DNA from: Tritrichomonas musculus
Taxonomy: Eukaryota; Parabasalia; Tritrichomonadida; Tritrichomonadidae
Assembly: GCA_039105265.1 (NCBI GenBank)
Contig: JAPFFF010000037.1
Span: 930,001 to 994,000 of the forward strand
Reading direction: 5' to 3'
Length of the DNA stretch: 64,000 nucleotides
Below the pieces are notes generated by a model that ran no database searches, was not told where the DNA came from, and saw nothing but the letters and a program-made list of their open reading frames with translations. Within the stretch, counting starts at the first letter, position 1. Every line of letters starts with the position of its first letter. Positions 27,319-38,365 of the stretch are shown here, in pieces. The position numbers and the translations under genes were made by a program.

Positions 27319-28035
27319 ATGTCAAAAATACCAAATTTCAGTGAAACAACCAAACGCGATTTGATCAGTATTTTCATTCAAGAAAGTCGAAGAAAACGAA
27401 AGAAATTAATGGACGCTTTGCTTAGATGTTCGTCAGCAGAAGATCAATCGCCAGCAGAAACACTTCGATCGGCTATAGACAGTATTACAGATACCATTTC
27501 TGCATTGAAGGCAGGGACAAAAAGTTTAGAAGATCTAAAAAGATATCATATTGCCATTGCTTTACCTATTTCAGACATAGAATCAAACGTTTTGGTGAGT
27601 ATTGAACTTAAGCAAAGAGACAAATCGCCTCCACTTCCCTTATCTCATTTTATTGAAGTGAAATCTCCACTTGGTGATGTAACACGAACTCCAATCATTA
27701 AAAAAAGAACAAATATAATGTATCAATATACGCATACGTTTGATATGGGCGAAAGAAACCCAAGGCAAATTGAAAGACTTCGTTCATCAGATATTGAATT
27801 CAGAATTATTCATAGAGTCATAGTTCTTGGAAAAACAAAAAATGTTGTAAAGGCTATGGCTACAGCTCCATTGTCTCCTTTGGCCTATTCATTAAATACG
27901 TCAGCACCTTTGATATTTATGAATTTAGATGGCGTAAAATCTAACATAATATTTGATGTCAGGATATCAGTTACGGCCCCACTTGTTTCATCCGAAGATC
28001 TTTTAGTAGATGAAGATATTGCTGTTGTTATGTAA
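27319..28035 (+). CDS. C2-domain protein resembling the C-terminus of CC2D1 (Lgd)
   Basis: The product is 238 residues. Residues 1-75 are helical and basic, with KLMDALLRCSS and LKAGTKSLEDLKRYHIAI leading into a C2-like beta sandwich (about 80-235). The order of strands, including GKTKNVVKAMATAPLSPL and LDGVKSNIIFDVRISV, resembles the C2 domain of CC2D1/Lgd proteins. Those proteins bind ESCRT-III Shrub/CHMP4 and act in endosomal sorting. The DM14 repeats of full-length Lgd are absent. The gene is clear; the family call is by eye. Confidence 0.55.
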   Translation: MSKIPNFSETTKRDLISIFIQESRRKRKKLMDALLRCSSAEDQSPAETLRSAIDSITDTISALKAGTKSLEDLKRYHIAIALPISDIESNVLVSIELKQRDKSPPLPLSHFIEVKSPLGDVTRTPIIKKRTNIMYQYTHTFDMGERNPRQIERLRSSDIEFRIIHRVIVLGKTKNVVKAMATAPLSPLAYSLNTSAPLIFMNLDGVKSNIIFDVRISVTAPLVSSEDLLVDEDIAVVM

Positions 28036-28257
28036 AATATATTTTATATAATATTTTTAATAATAATAATTATCAACGCAAATTTTATTAATTAATTATA
28101 AATATTAATAAAAACATATTTTGAACGTATAAATTAAAAACAAGCAAATCATTATCAATAAATAATAATTCATATCTGAATCAAGTTCAATTGGATAAAA
28201 AAAATTGAACCAATAATACTTATACATATTTCATTACCCATATAATTTCAAATTTCT

Positions 28258-31242
28258 TCACTTTTGTGAAATATTTCCAATAAAATCATCATATATTTGA
28301 ATGGTGGCACAAATGCTAAAAAAAGCTGTTTGTATTTCTTGGCTGAAGCAATTTTCTTCCAAACTGTTAAAATAGCCAATAAAATGGCTCAGTAGTTGGA
28401 TATTCATCGGTTTGCCTATAAGAATGATGATCGGGAAAATAAGAGATGTTTCGTTGGCGCCAAACTCTTCATCTTTGGGCAACCCTTCGAGTATGAAGAG
28501 GTAAACGTCGCTCAAAAACTTGGTCAGACGTTCAACTAGCCTGAAAATGGAGGTTTCGCAGAAGATGTTGCTGCAAAATTCAATGATCTCGTCACTCCTG
28601 TTTCTCATTATGTCGATTTTGGAAACGATGAATTCTACTTTATCGAATTTCTTTTTAATATTGGCATCGCCGTCGTTTTCATTGTTATCATTGGCGTTTT
28701 CATCATAAGCATCATTGTTGCTGTTATCTATACTATTATTTCGATTTTTATCATTAATGGTATCATTGTTTTTATCATTAGCATTATTACTATTAATAAT
28801 AGCATTATCATTGTTGTTTTTAACATTATCAATATTGTTATTATTAACATTATTATTGTCATTATTATCATTGTTGTTTTTAACATTATTATTGTCATTA
28901 TTATCATTGTTGTTTTTAACATTATCAATATTGTTATTATTAACATTATTATTGTCATTATTATCATTGTTGTTTTTAACATTATCAATATTGTTATTAT
29001 TAACATTATTATTGTCATTATTATAATTGTCATTATTATCATTGTTATTATTATTTTCATTGTTACTATTACTAGCATTAGCATTGCTATTATAATTAGC
29101 ATTATCATTGTTGTTATTGTTAACATTATCATTGTTGTTATTGCTAACATTATCATTGTTGTTATTGTTAACATTATCATTGTTGTTATTATCAATGCTA
29201 TACTTGCCTATATGAAACTGGTACTCAATTGACTCCTGAACTATTTCATCATAAAGGTTCTTCATGTCATTGTTGAACTTCTCGTCGTATATTTTTTTGT
29301 CTGGGTTATTTTTATAGAAGTAGTCCTTCAGTTCCAAGTAAAACAAGGTGTCCTCTTTGCCAAAGAAAGACGTCTTCTTCTTCTTTTGAATCATTTTCAG
29401 AAGTACAGATGCGTACTGTGGATGCTCCAAAGACTTGTCTCTTCCGTACAGCTTGATCAAATTCTGTTGAAAATCCTTCAACAACAAATCATAGTTCTTT
29501 ACGTATTCAATATTATTTTTCAACAAGAGAGAATTTGTGATTTGATTGGAATCGAGTGAAATCAATTTTGAATAAATATTCAAACAATTTAAAGGCTCAT
29601 TAACGACGTTTGCAATGATGCTATCTATGCAATTCTGGATCTTTGAAGTAATTGCCAATGTTTCTATCTCATTTGTCTGCTCAAGCAAAGTCTCAGGAAG
29701 AAGTTTCAACAAAATCTGAATTTGTTTTTCCGTGTCTTTCGAATTCAACAAAGCTTGAAGATTTGAAAAATTACGCATTCGTGACGATAGACTTCCAGCG
29801 TCTCCCCTCAAAACTAAGAAGTTCAATAGCAAAGATTCAGCATCCATTTTATCCAGAAAACTATCGTCCATCAACTTAGGAAGTGGATCCGAGCACTGAA
29901 GAAGATGTCTTAATGAAGGAGTGAACAAATTTTTTGCCACTTCTTCTCTCATTGTCATTTGTTGTTGATTTTCGGGTGATTTTTTATTAGAATTAGGAAT
30001 ACTTTTGATGAATTCTTCATCATGTTGATCAGATGCGGCCAAAATTACCCTGAAAAACTTGATAGGTGAAGTGTTCTCAGAAATTTTGAATGGTTCATTA
30101 GTATCGTCATTCAAAATATGATTCAATAAATCAAGGTCAGTTCTAGAAAGAACAAAAGTTTGGAATATCTTTTTGAATTGGTATTGAAACATTATTTCAT
30201 TCAAATAATTCAATTCTTCTTTTTGTACAAATAACGACTTTTTCTTACCGTTTTGATCGGCCTGCGTTTGAAAGTAAAATTGGTTGCCAAATGATTGTCC
30301 AATACTCGTTAAAAGATTGTCTGAAATCTTCTCCAATTCTAGAATGGAATGGATCTTGGTAAGAAGTTTAATATCTGGTGGCTTTGAAAAATGAAATAAA
30401 CCATAGGCAACCGCCATATTTGGGCTTTCAAAGGCCAAATTTAAAAAGCATTTTTTTATAATAAAATCAGTTTGTACAAGAATCCTCATCGTTGTTGCTA
30501 TAAAGGATGGAATTAAATATGCATTGTATTGAATTTTTTCTTTGAGTTTTTGAACTGATTTTTTGATCTCGCCATCATATTCTTTTTCATCTAAATTTGC
30601 GAGAGTATCTTGTAATTCTGAAAAAACTGGTTGAAAGGTTTCTTTGTTAAATCGAACAAAATATGGTGATGCAAACATTGGATTCATTAAAATAATTATT
30701 GTAGAAAATATTACTTCACGATATTTGGGATCTCTGTTGCTTTTGTATTCTTTGATTAAATATTCAAAAATTGAGTTGTAATCATGATAGCAGAAATCAA
30801 CATTTTCGCTTTTGTGTTCATTTCTAGAATGATTTAAAAGGAAATCAATCGTGAAATAACTTGATAATGCAGGAAATAACGAGAATGATAAGTAACGTTG
30901 TACCTTTTCATCTTTTAATTTTTTTCCTTGATTTCCAATTAGTATTTTAATTAAATCTACAAAAGATGAAATTGGAATAACAAGCGGTTCAGCGTTTCTT
31001 GGCGAAATATTTGAAGAATCAATAAGAACTTCTTTATTTAATTCCGATTTGGAGTTGAGCACATTCAAAAATTGCAAAAAATAATTTTTTCCTTTTACGA
31101 ATAAATTTATATGCTTTTCATATGTAATATCGATAAATTGCTCTTTACTGTGCGATTCAATAGACCGCATTGCTTGTTCACAACATAAATCAAATTGCGT
31201 TTTACGAATTTCCTTATATAAGTCTTTGAGTGTCTTTTCCAT
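28258..31242 (-). CDS. VPS9-domain protein with RasGAP-like N-terminus and Asn-rich linker
   Basis: This is a 994-residue protein. The C-terminal 110 residues (about 885-990) look like a VPS9 Rab5-GEF domain, with FGANETSLIFPIIILIGKP and FSQEIQTAFFSICATIQIY matching the usual GADDFLPVL and YYFTNLCSAVAFIE segments. Residues 190-330 (KEKIQYNAYLIPSFIATTMR, KKCFLNLAFESPNMAVAYGL) resemble the helical RasGAP-type domain of GAPVD1/RME-6, which pairs with VPS9 in endocytosis. Residues 684-837 are almost pure Asn/Asp. The architecture suggests an endosomal Rab5 activator. The VPS9 part is the firmer half of the call. Confidence 0.65.
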   Translation of the reverse strand: MEKTLKDLYKEIRKTQFDLCCEQAMRSIESHSKEQFIDITYEKHINLFVKGKNYFLQFLNVLNSKSELNKEVLIDSSNISPRNAEPLVIPISSFVDLIKILIGNQGKKLKDEKVQRYLSFSLFPALSSYFTIDFLLNHSRNEHKSENVDFCYHDYNSIFEYLIKEYKSNRDPKYREVIFSTIIILMNPMFASPYFVRFNKETFQPVFSELQDTLANLDEKEYDGEIKKSVQKLKEKIQYNAYLIPSFIATTMRILVQTDFIIKKCFLNLAFESPNMAVAYGLFHFSKPPDIKLLTKIHSILELEKISDNLLTSIGQSFGNQFYFQTQADQNGKKKSLFVQKEELNYLNEIMFQYQFKKIFQTFVLSRTDLDLLNHILNDDTNEPFKISENTSPIKFFRVILAASDQHDEEFIKSIPNSNKKSPENQQQMTMREEVAKNLFTPSLRHLLQCSDPLPKLMDDSFLDKMDAESLLLNFLVLRGDAGSLSSRMRNFSNLQALLNSKDTEKQIQILLKLLPETLLEQTNEIETLAITSKIQNCIDSIIANVVNEPLNCLNIYSKLISLDSNQITNSLLLKNNIEYVKNYDLLLKDFQQNLIKLYGRDKSLEHPQYASVLLKMIQKKKKTSFFGKEDTLFYLELKDYFYKNNPDKKIYDEKFNNDMKNLYDEIVQESIEYQFHIGKYSIDNNNNDNVNNNNNDNVSNNNNDNVNNNNNDNANYNSNANASNSNNENNNNNDNNDNYNNDNNNVNNNNIDNVKNNNDNNDNNNVNNNNIDNVKNNNDNNDNNNVKNNNDNNDNNNVNNNNIDNVKNNNDNAIINSNNANDKNNDTINDKNRNNSIDNSNNDAYDENANDNNENDGDANIKKKFDKVEFIVSKIDIMRNRSDEIIEFCSNIFCETSIFRLVERLTKFLSDVYLFILEGLPKDEEFGANETSLIFPIIILIGKPMNIQLLSHFIGYFNSLEENCFSQEIQTAFFSICATIQIYDDFIGNISQK
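28730..29190 (-). repeat. Asn/Asp-coding trinucleotide-type tract
   Basis: About 460 bases of AAT/AAC/GAT codons encode the Asn-rich linker of the VPS9 protein. A unit of 75 to 80 bases (NNVNNNNIDNVKNNNDNND) is duplicated about three times inside it, so it has grown by unequal exchange. Confidence 0.8.
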
Positions 31243-31782
31243 TTTTTTAAATTTTATTAAACGTTAAGGCTAATATTAACCTTAGTAACGGGATCAATTG
31301 AATTTGAAATGCCATTTCAAAGAAAATGAGATAAATCCATCTATTTTTAGAATCGAATTATCTTATTATCTTATAGTATTATTTGAAGGTAATAAAGAAG
31401 AAAAAAAAAATCAAACATCGTTATAACATTATTCAAGAAGATGTATCAACGATCACAAATTCCCAGGTTTCACAGAATGGATTATGAAAAAATATTATTA
31501 AAGTCGGAAGCTTTTTATATCAATGTCATACAATATAAAATAAATGAGATGATATACAAATCAAAATCATTAAAATAACAAATAATTGTTATTTTTAATG
31601 TTTCATCTTTTTTTTTTTTTTTTATTCTTGCAAAATTAGAATGAAAAAGAACTAATTTAATTTTAAATCAGTGCATTTAAATAAATAAACAAACCAAATT
31701 TACAAAATAATTTTATTAATTATATTATATTAAATAACAAATAAAAAATCTATAATAAAAAAAACAATAACAATAATAACAA
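31243..31782. other. Intergenic AT-rich region
   Basis: It lies upstream of the VPS9 gene and downstream of the next minus-strand gene. Long A and T runs are present. I see no gene, repeat or clear initiator. Confidence 0.5.
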
Positions 31783-34062
31783 TTAGTTAAAAATCTCTGA
31801 AAGATCAGAAGATCTATTTTGCTGATGGGAAGAAGGCCTAGACAATCTACTCTGTGTCCTTCTTTTTGGATCATCTTTACTTGAAAGCACGACCGATTTC
31901 AGATTCAATTTCAAGCTTGAATTAATTGTGAGGTTAGGAGGCAATCTATTAGATTTTACAACCACGTTTTTCTTCTTTTTATTAAAGTAGAATGAACCTT
32001 TCGAATTATCAGGATTTCTTTTTCTTGAATCAGAAAGTTGCTCTTTTTGATTAACGAACTTTTCAACTGTTCTGTCCAACGGCGTCATTTCGACCTTCTC
32101 TCTTTTGGCCAGCATTGATTGTCTTGAGTCGAATTGTGTTTTCAATGCGAGCCTTTCATTCTCATACTTCCTCTCTAATAAAGAGAGGGCGCTGTTGTAA
32201 TCATTCTCCATTCTCCGAAGTGCTTCTGCTGACTCTTGGTTCTCACTCCTCGCGATTGATTTAGTGAGGGAAGCGGCCTCCTCAAAGCGATGTGTGTTGA
32301 GCATTTTCTTGGCAACATATTTCATCTGGTTGAGGGATGATGATGGCTTCCTATATTTGAGAGTAGAACTTTTTGAATGCCACTTTTTGTATAGCATTTT
32401 CTTTTCTTCTTGATAGCGGCGGTTAAGGTCATTTAAGGCCAATTCATACTCAGAATTAGCAGCCGAGAGTCTGGCATTCCATGCTTTCTCTTTCACCTCT
32501 TTTTTGGCCTTGGCAGTTGTCAGATTTTCTTGGATAACTTTCGCAGGATTTATTACATTGAACTTTTTGAATTCTTTTTGACGGTTTATCGTCTGATCAA
32601 TGATTCCTTGTATATACGCACTTTCCGTAATAAATCCAAGATCAATGCTCCGTTTTAAGAGAAGACGTAGACTCAGCATTGCATCATTAATTCGAGCTTC
32701 TTTGTAGCCAATCACATCGCTGCCACTCAATGCAAGATAAGCGACACTTTCCTCTGGAATAATTGCGTGAAATTCGTTAAAAATGAGAGATTGAAGCCTT
32801 TTGGGAATCGGAGAAACAGTGTCAGAATCATTCATGAATTGTTGAGTTTTTACGGTTTTAAGGTCAATTGGCGGCGGTTTAGGCTGATTATCATCTGATG
32901 AAAAATTATGCTCGACAAGATCACTGTCAAGTGGAGAGGTGGATATACTGAATGAATTGGCCTTCCAACCGTCTTTTCTGTTTGTTTTCTTTTTCTTGGC
33001 TGATGGGTTTAAACGATCATTTTTGGATTGTTTTTTCTTATTGAATGGAAGATCATCATTTTCAACTGGAATTGATTCTAAATTGTTAATAATATCGTTA
33101 CTTTCAAATCCAAGCGCATTATTTTTTTCATTTGAAGATTCTCTACAATAATTTTTTGATGAATCAAAAAAAATTCCTTCAATTTCATTATTATTTACTG
33201 GGAAAATACTTTCTGATGGATTTCGAAAGTCACTCCCAGCACTCGTGACACGTTTTATTTTTGTAGGATTTCCATTACCAAAATTTGAATTACTTGCATT
33301 CTGATATGATGAATTTGTTTGAGGTTGATTAAATAATGTATCAATCAAATTACTCGTAGGTTTCTGTTCTGTACTGTTTTGTGGAATTTCTTCTGAAGGA
33401 TTGTAGCCTATTTTTCTCAATCTTTCTGCATTTCTTTTGGCAATGCTATCAAGTAAATCAGATTTATCTGTTACTTCACCAATACCATCTTGATCATTTG
33501 GAATAATTGTCCCAAGATTATCTTGAACATCAAAATGAGATCGCGAGGCTTCTCTAACTTGAAGGGAAATAGGCAATTGATCCTTTTCAGTTTGTGTTGT
33601 TAAAACGACAACTGGATTGGTTTCTTCTTCAATGACGCTTTCTAGATGGCATTCATTTTCATCCACACCTTTTACAATTAACTTTCCTGCAGTTAAATTT
33701 GAAAAAGAAGGTTGTCTAACACTTAAGCTAAATGGTTCATCGTCGTCATCATCTTTCCTTTGCTTTGATTCAGGGATACAATCAACTTTTCGATCTGGTG
33801 TATCAATAGCTTGTAAATCAGTATCTGCTCGTTTTATATTATTTTTTTGGTCTTTTTTTTCAATAGTTTCATTTGATGACAAACTTTTTTCCAGAGTTTC
33901 TATTTCTATTAAACTCACTTTTGATGCGCTTTTATCTGAAGATTCGACTAATTCGTTATTAATATTTTTAAATAATTCTGTAAGAGGAGTAGGAGGAAAA
34001 TTATTTTTTTGGCCATTATCACCTTTATTAAATGCTAAACCTGTTGAAGAATTAGGCTGCAT
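31783..34062 (-). CDS. Large coiled-coil protein with disordered N-terminus, function unknown
   Basis: This 759-residue protein starts at MQPNSSTGLAFNKG, because the 36 codons before it are AT-rich and contain an initiator-like TTTTCAAAATT. Residues 1-400 are Ser/Asn/Asp-rich and look disordered, with a basic patch SAKKKKTNRKDGW. Residues 430-520 look folded and helical. Residues 530-680 carry long charged helices (LNDLNRRYQEEKKMLYKKWH, then ALSLLERKYENERLALKTQF), two similar antiparallel-type units. The tail is basic. It may be a cytoskeletal or nuclear scaffold. No family is recognised. Confidence 0.7.
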   Translation of the reverse strand: MQPNSSTGLAFNKGDNGQKNNFPPTPLTELFKNINNELVESSDKSASKVSLIEIETLEKSLSSNETIEKKDQKNNIKRADTDLQAIDTPDRKVDCIPESKQRKDDDDDEPFSLSVRQPSFSNLTAGKLIVKGVDENECHLESVIEEETNPVVVLTTQTEKDQLPISLQVREASRSHFDVQDNLGTIIPNDQDGIGEVTDKSDLLDSIAKRNAERLRKIGYNPSEEIPQNSTEQKPTSNLIDTLFNQPQTNSSYQNASNSNFGNGNPTKIKRVTSAGSDFRNPSESIFPVNNNEIEGIFFDSSKNYCRESSNEKNNALGFESNDIINNLESIPVENDDLPFNKKKQSKNDRLNPSAKKKKTNRKDGWKANSFSISTSPLDSDLVEHNFSSDDNQPKPPPIDLKTVKTQQFMNDSDTVSPIPKRLQSLIFNEFHAIIPEESVAYLALSGSDVIGYKEARINDAMLSLRLLLKRSIDLGFITESAYIQGIIDQTINRQKEFKKFNVINPAKVIQENLTTAKAKKEVKEKAWNARLSAANSEYELALNDLNRRYQEEKKMLYKKWHSKSSTLKYRKPSSSLNQMKYVAKKMLNTHRFEEAASLTKSIARSENQESAEALRRMENDYNSALSLLERKYENERLALKTQFDSRQSMLAKREKVEMTPLDRTVEKFVNQKEQLSDSRKRNPDNSKGSFYFNKKKKNVVVKSNRLPPNLTINSSLKLNLKSVVLSSKDDPKRRTQSRLSRPSSHQQNRSSDLSEIFN

Positions 34063-34305
34063 CTTAATTTTGAAAATCGATACGATTATAAAGTTATAGT
34101 AACGTTTCCATTTATTTAAAAAGTGGAAAATAAAAATGCTAATATTTTCATATTTTATTATTATATTCATGATTTTTTTGAATTTAATATATTATTTATT
34201 ATGTAAAAATTTATATTTCATCTTTGAAAAGTATTATAGAATAAAAAACGCAGCAAGAATTAAAAATGATCATATAATATATATAGTTTATTAAAATTAT
34301 TACAT

Positions 34306-36354
34306 TCACAAATTATTAACAATTTCTAAAACTTTCTTTGTATCAAATTTAAACTTCATTTCTTCGAATACAGGATCACAATCATCAGAATTGGCAGCTT
34401 CTTCATCATTCATACATTTGGCAGCGAGAGTTTCATACTCATTTGGAATCTCAGCTCCTTCTTTCTCTCCATGCAAAATGATGATTTTGCGGCCAGTTGC
34501 ATTGATTCGCTGTGCTGCCTTTGACATTGATGTGCGGACAGGAGGAAGAATCAAAATGAGGGGTGACTCACGAGGCATCCAAAACGCGTGAAGAACGTTT
34601 TCGTTGTCATCAACAGCAATCAAACCTTTCGCTGATGAAAGCATCTCGATCTTTTGTTGTAGAGAAAAGTTTTCAGGGTGATTGTGCTCTGGATAGGAGA
34701 GAAGAACAGGAGAACTGAGTTCTTCGTCAGTAAAACTAGAATTTGATGAGGTTAAATCTGATCTCAATGTTGAATTGGCAGGATCATTATCATTCAAAGT
34801 CGAATTAAGAGAATCTGCTTTATCCAAGCTAGAATTTGAATGAGAGTTAATATTATTTAATCTCGAATTGGATGATTTGGATTCATTTGATTTTGAATCA
34901 GAATTTTTATTAGTTGATTTTGAACCAGAATTAGTTTTATTTACTAATTTTGTTTTACTGGATTCGAGCTTTGTTTCATTTTTATTTGCTGACTTTGATT
35001 CAAAATTAGTGTTTAATTTATTCGTCAATTTGGATTTGCTTGTTTTATTATGCAACTCGTTCGTTTCTTTGGCCTTAGTTGATTTTGAATGTGATGAAGT
35101 TGCGTTTGTGCGTTTTGCTTCCGTTTTTGCTTTTTGCGTGGGAGCAGGAGATTGTGATGGTGAAGGTGAAGGCTCAGGTGACATTGAAGGCGAAGGAGAA
35201 GGCGACTGAGTTGGAGGTACAATTTTTTCCTCGCCAAAGAAATAGATGTTATAATCTTTATCAAGTTCATCAGCCAAATTGAAATTCGTAGAGAGGTAAA
35301 TCTTGTCTCCTCTTTGCTGGTCTCTTGGAACAGCCGAACTTCGGAGCATCTCATATTCACTTTCTGTCAGTTCTTGAATTTTCTTATGATTAGGGATGGT
35401 CGTCATTTTTTGGTAGCAGAATATGTTCCTGTAGTTGCTTGGAGATTCTTTTAGTTTACCATCTGTAATTTTTCTGAAAAGTTCAAAATAAGGAGAATTA
35501 TTACTATTCATATTTTTGTGGTAAGAAAAGACAATAGTTTGGCCAAAATGAGATTGAACAAATATAACTAGCATGACTTTTTCAAATAATTCATGATATG
35601 TCATCGTAAGTAAATCTTGATTTGTATATTCGATACGAAATGCATTGTTGATAGTTATTGCATTAGTTTCATTAATATATTGTTCATATGGCTGCCTTCT
35701 ATGCAATAAGCGTGGAATATATGTATACTGCCTGTTATTGGTAAAATTAAATACGTTACTCTGAGAAAAGAAAACAAAATGTTCATCATTTTGCTCTTCA
35801 ACACGACAAATGTTCGATACTTCTTTAATACTTGTATGAAATAATGTTGATTGCGTATTTCGATTATAACGAGAGACGTCATTTGACACAGTAAGCAGTA
35901 ACTTATCAAGACAGTATAATTCAACTGTTGTAGGCCCTTCTTGTATCAATTCAAAATGCATAGCTGAATGTTTTGTACCGAACGCATATAAACCACAATT
36001 ATCTGTGTTGGCGCGCATTTCTTGTGAAAAAATTGGGCCATATATTCGAATACGTAATAATCTCCAAGCGTTTGCGTGCGTTATATCAAGTTTTGAAACA
36101 ACTTGGTATATAATTCGAAATTGTCTTTCGGTAATTGATGCTTTTGTATCGTTAAAAACACGACATTCAGGACAATCATCATCAGGCATTATTTCATTAT
36201 ATATTGGATAAACTTGGATGCCTCGACTAAAAATAAATCCCAAGAAATAAATGAATATAAAAGATGAAAAAACAGTTATAAAAACTGGACATGGCAATTT
36301 AGAAAAAAACTTTTCTATTTCTGAAGGAGGATGATTATTAGTTTTAGAATCCAT
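34306..36354 (-). CDS. Single-pass membrane protein with Ser/Asn/Lys-rich stalk
   Basis: This 682-residue protein has one membrane segment at residues 22-43 (VFITVFSSFIFIYFLGFIF) after a short N-terminus, so it is probably type II. A lumenal or outer domain (about 45-370) contains several Cys and potential N-glycosylation sites. A PSPSPSMSPEPSPSP stretch and a Ser/Asn/Lys-rich stalk (about 375-560) lead to a compact C-terminal domain (GKIIILHGEKEGAEIPNEY). The stalk is made of loose SKSTNKN-like repeats. Function not recognised. A surface or secretory-pathway protein is likely. Confidence 0.7.
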   Translation of the reverse strand: MDSKTNNHPPSEIEKFFSKLPCPVFITVFSSFIFIYFLGFIFSRGIQVYPIYNEIMPDDDCPECRVFNDTKASITERQFRIIYQVVSKLDITHANAWRLLRIRIYGPIFSQEMRANTDNCGLYAFGTKHSAMHFELIQEGPTTVELYCLDKLLLTVSNDVSRYNRNTQSTLFHTSIKEVSNICRVEEQNDEHFVFFSQSNVFNFTNNRQYTYIPRLLHRRQPYEQYINETNAITINNAFRIEYTNQDLLTMTYHELFEKVMLVIFVQSHFGQTIVFSYHKNMNSNNSPYFELFRKITDGKLKESPSNYRNIFCYQKMTTIPNHKKIQELTESEYEMLRSSAVPRDQQRGDKIYLSTNFNLADELDKDYNIYFFGEEKIVPPTQSPSPSPSMSPEPSPSPSQSPAPTQKAKTEAKRTNATSSHSKSTKAKETNELHNKTSKSKLTNKLNTNFESKSANKNETKLESSKTKLVNKTNSGSKSTNKNSDSKSNESKSSNSRLNNINSHSNSSLDKADSLNSTLNDNDPANSTLRSDLTSSNSSFTDEELSSPVLLSYPEHNHPENFSLQQKIEMLSSAKGLIAVDDNENVLHAFWMPRESPLILILPPVRTSMSKAAQRINATGRKIIILHGEKEGAEIPNEYETLAAKCMNDEEAANSDDCDPVFEEMKFKFDTKKVLEIVNNL

Positions 36355-36421
36355 CTAAAACGAACTTATAATTTGGCCTTAAAATGGATAAAAACGATCG
36401 TTAAAAAAATGAAATTTTAAA

Positions 36422-37666
36422 ATGTCCTCACTTACTATTAGCATAAATAGCTTAAATATAAAAATAGATGAAAAAAATCTCACAGCAGAAATAGTTAGTT
36501 CACCTCACGTAAAAGGCTCAATTTTGATTCCTCGTTCCATAATTAAAAATGGTCGCGAATATTTGATTACACATATTGGTAAATGCTCATTCAAAGATAA
36601 TTCAACAATTGAAAAAATTTCATTCCCACCTGACACCGAAATTTGCACAATTGAGAATGAAGCATTCAATTGCTCATCAATTCAATCACTAATCATTCCT
36701 TCAAGCCTTTCAGAATTGGAAGAAGAATGGTGTAGAGGTGCTTCAAAATTGATAAATATTTCAGTTTCACCAGGAAATAAACGATACAAATATGTTGATA
36801 ACAAATTTCTTATATTAGACGATAATAATTCAATATTATTTGTTCGACGTGATATTAATAGCATAATCATTCCGACAAATATCAAGCACATTGGTCCATT
36901 TTCATTTTCAGAGTGCAAAGCAATACAAACGATTATTTTTCCGCCACAACTTGAAACAATTAGTAAGTCATCATTCAAAGAATCTTCACTTGAAACAATC
37001 ACAATTCCATCAAATGTTACACAAATACAAGAATCAGCATTTTATCATTGTTCTAACTTACGTTCAATTAATTTCGAAGAGAATTCAAAAATAAATGAAA
37101 TCGAAGACAATGTTTTCTCACAAACAGCAATTGAAGCTATTTCAATTCCATCGAGCGTAACTCAAATCGGAAAGTTTGCTTTTTACGGATGTTCAAATTT
37201 GAAATCAATCAATTTCGAAAAAGATTCAAAACTCAATTTTATAGATAAATCCGCATTTAGTGACTCTTCGCTAGAGGTTATTTCTATTCCTTCAAGTGTT
37301 ACAGAAATTGGTGAGTGTGTTTTTTATTCATGTAATTTGAAAAATATAAATTTTGAACAAAACTCAAAACTGGAGGTGATAAGGAGTTCAGCATTTTCAT
37401 GGAGTCAAATTGAGGCCATTTTAATCCCATCTAGAGTCAACCAAATTGAGGAAAGTGCGTTTAGTTCTTGCATGGAATTGAGATGCATTGAATTTTTGAG
37501 TGATCATCTGAAAATTGATGAAAATTGTTTCTATGAATCAGAAAATCTTTTCCTCGTTTCATTTCCAAATGCAATTAAAATTAACTTATCAATAGATTCA
37601 TTCTCAGATGTTTCTTCATCTTTTCACTTTTTCGTCAGAAATTATGCTACGATTGACTTTATTTGA
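36422..37666 (+). CDS. BspA-like leucine-rich-repeat protein (LRR_5 type)
   Basis: This 414-residue protein is built from about ten repeats of 23 residues in the pattern IPSSVTQIGKFAFYGCSNLK and INFEKDSKLNFIDKSAFSDS. That is the BspA/TpLRR family, the largest surface and secreted family in trichomonads. This copy has no signal peptide and no C-terminal membrane segment, so it may be cytosolic or leave by another route. It is transcribed away from the membrane-protein gene, with 67 bases between the two starts. Confidence 0.92.
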   Translation: MSSLTISINSLNIKIDEKNLTAEIVSSPHVKGSILIPRSIIKNGREYLITHIGKCSFKDNSTIEKISFPPDTEICTIENEAFNCSSIQSLIIPSSLSELEEEWCRGASKLINISVSPGNKRYKYVDNKFLILDDNNSILFVRRDINSIIIPTNIKHIGPFSFSECKAIQTIIFPPQLETISKSSFKESSLETITIPSNVTQIQESAFYHCSNLRSINFEENSKINEIEDNVFSQTAIEAISIPSSVTQIGKFAFYGCSNLKSINFEKDSKLNFIDKSAFSDSSLEVISIPSSVTEIGECVFYSCNLKNINFEQNSKLEVIRSSAFSWSQIEAILIPSRVNQIEESAFSSCMELRCIEFLSDHLKIDENCFYESENLFLVSFPNAIKINLSIDSFSDVSSSFHFFVRNYATIDFI

Positions 37667-38365
37667 TTTTAACACCAAGTGGGAAAACGTTATTTTTTTT
37701 TGTGTGTGTGTTAACATATTTTTCAGATTATAAATACTTTTTTATACATAACGTGCTTTCACCAAACTCAGAGCAAACAACTTTTTCTGATGATATAAGG
37801 CCAATTTATTAAAATTTATTTAGAAAAAGTTCAAATATCGAACAATCATAAAAAAAATCGTTTACATTTATTTTGACCAATCAAAGAAATAATTTGACCT
37901 TTTGCTCTTGATCTATTGAAGCGATCTGCCTCAAATGAAATAACGTTAATTAAAATAAAATTTTGATATCAATCATTATCAAACATTTTTCACTTGCTAA
38001 AAATGATTAGATGTTATTTTTCTATTTGTAAAATAATATATCACTTAGATAAAACATATATTCTCGTTTTTTGTAAGTTAAAATTTATTATAAACAAATA
38101 TATTTGTATTTTTTATTTCGCAAAAATTTGAATACTTTCGAAAATTTTTTTCTTGATATCAATATCGACAATCAAATTAATAACTTTGTTATCAATATCA
38201 AAAAACGTACTGATAATCGATTATCGAGCTATAACAAGCCTATGGCATTTGACAGACAAAATATTTATTAAAGATAACTTTGAAAAAAGTTTTAAATGAA
38301 TGCTTGATGAAAAGCCAAAAATTTTCAAGAATTAAAATATACAAGATCTTAATACTTACAATATT
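37667..38365. other. Intergenic AT-rich region
   Basis: About 700 bases separate the BspA-like gene from the surface-protein pseudogene. It holds a short GTGTGTGTG run near 37700 and several ATCAATATC/GATATTGA words near 38150-38225. No gene or clear repeat is seen. Confidence 0.5.
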
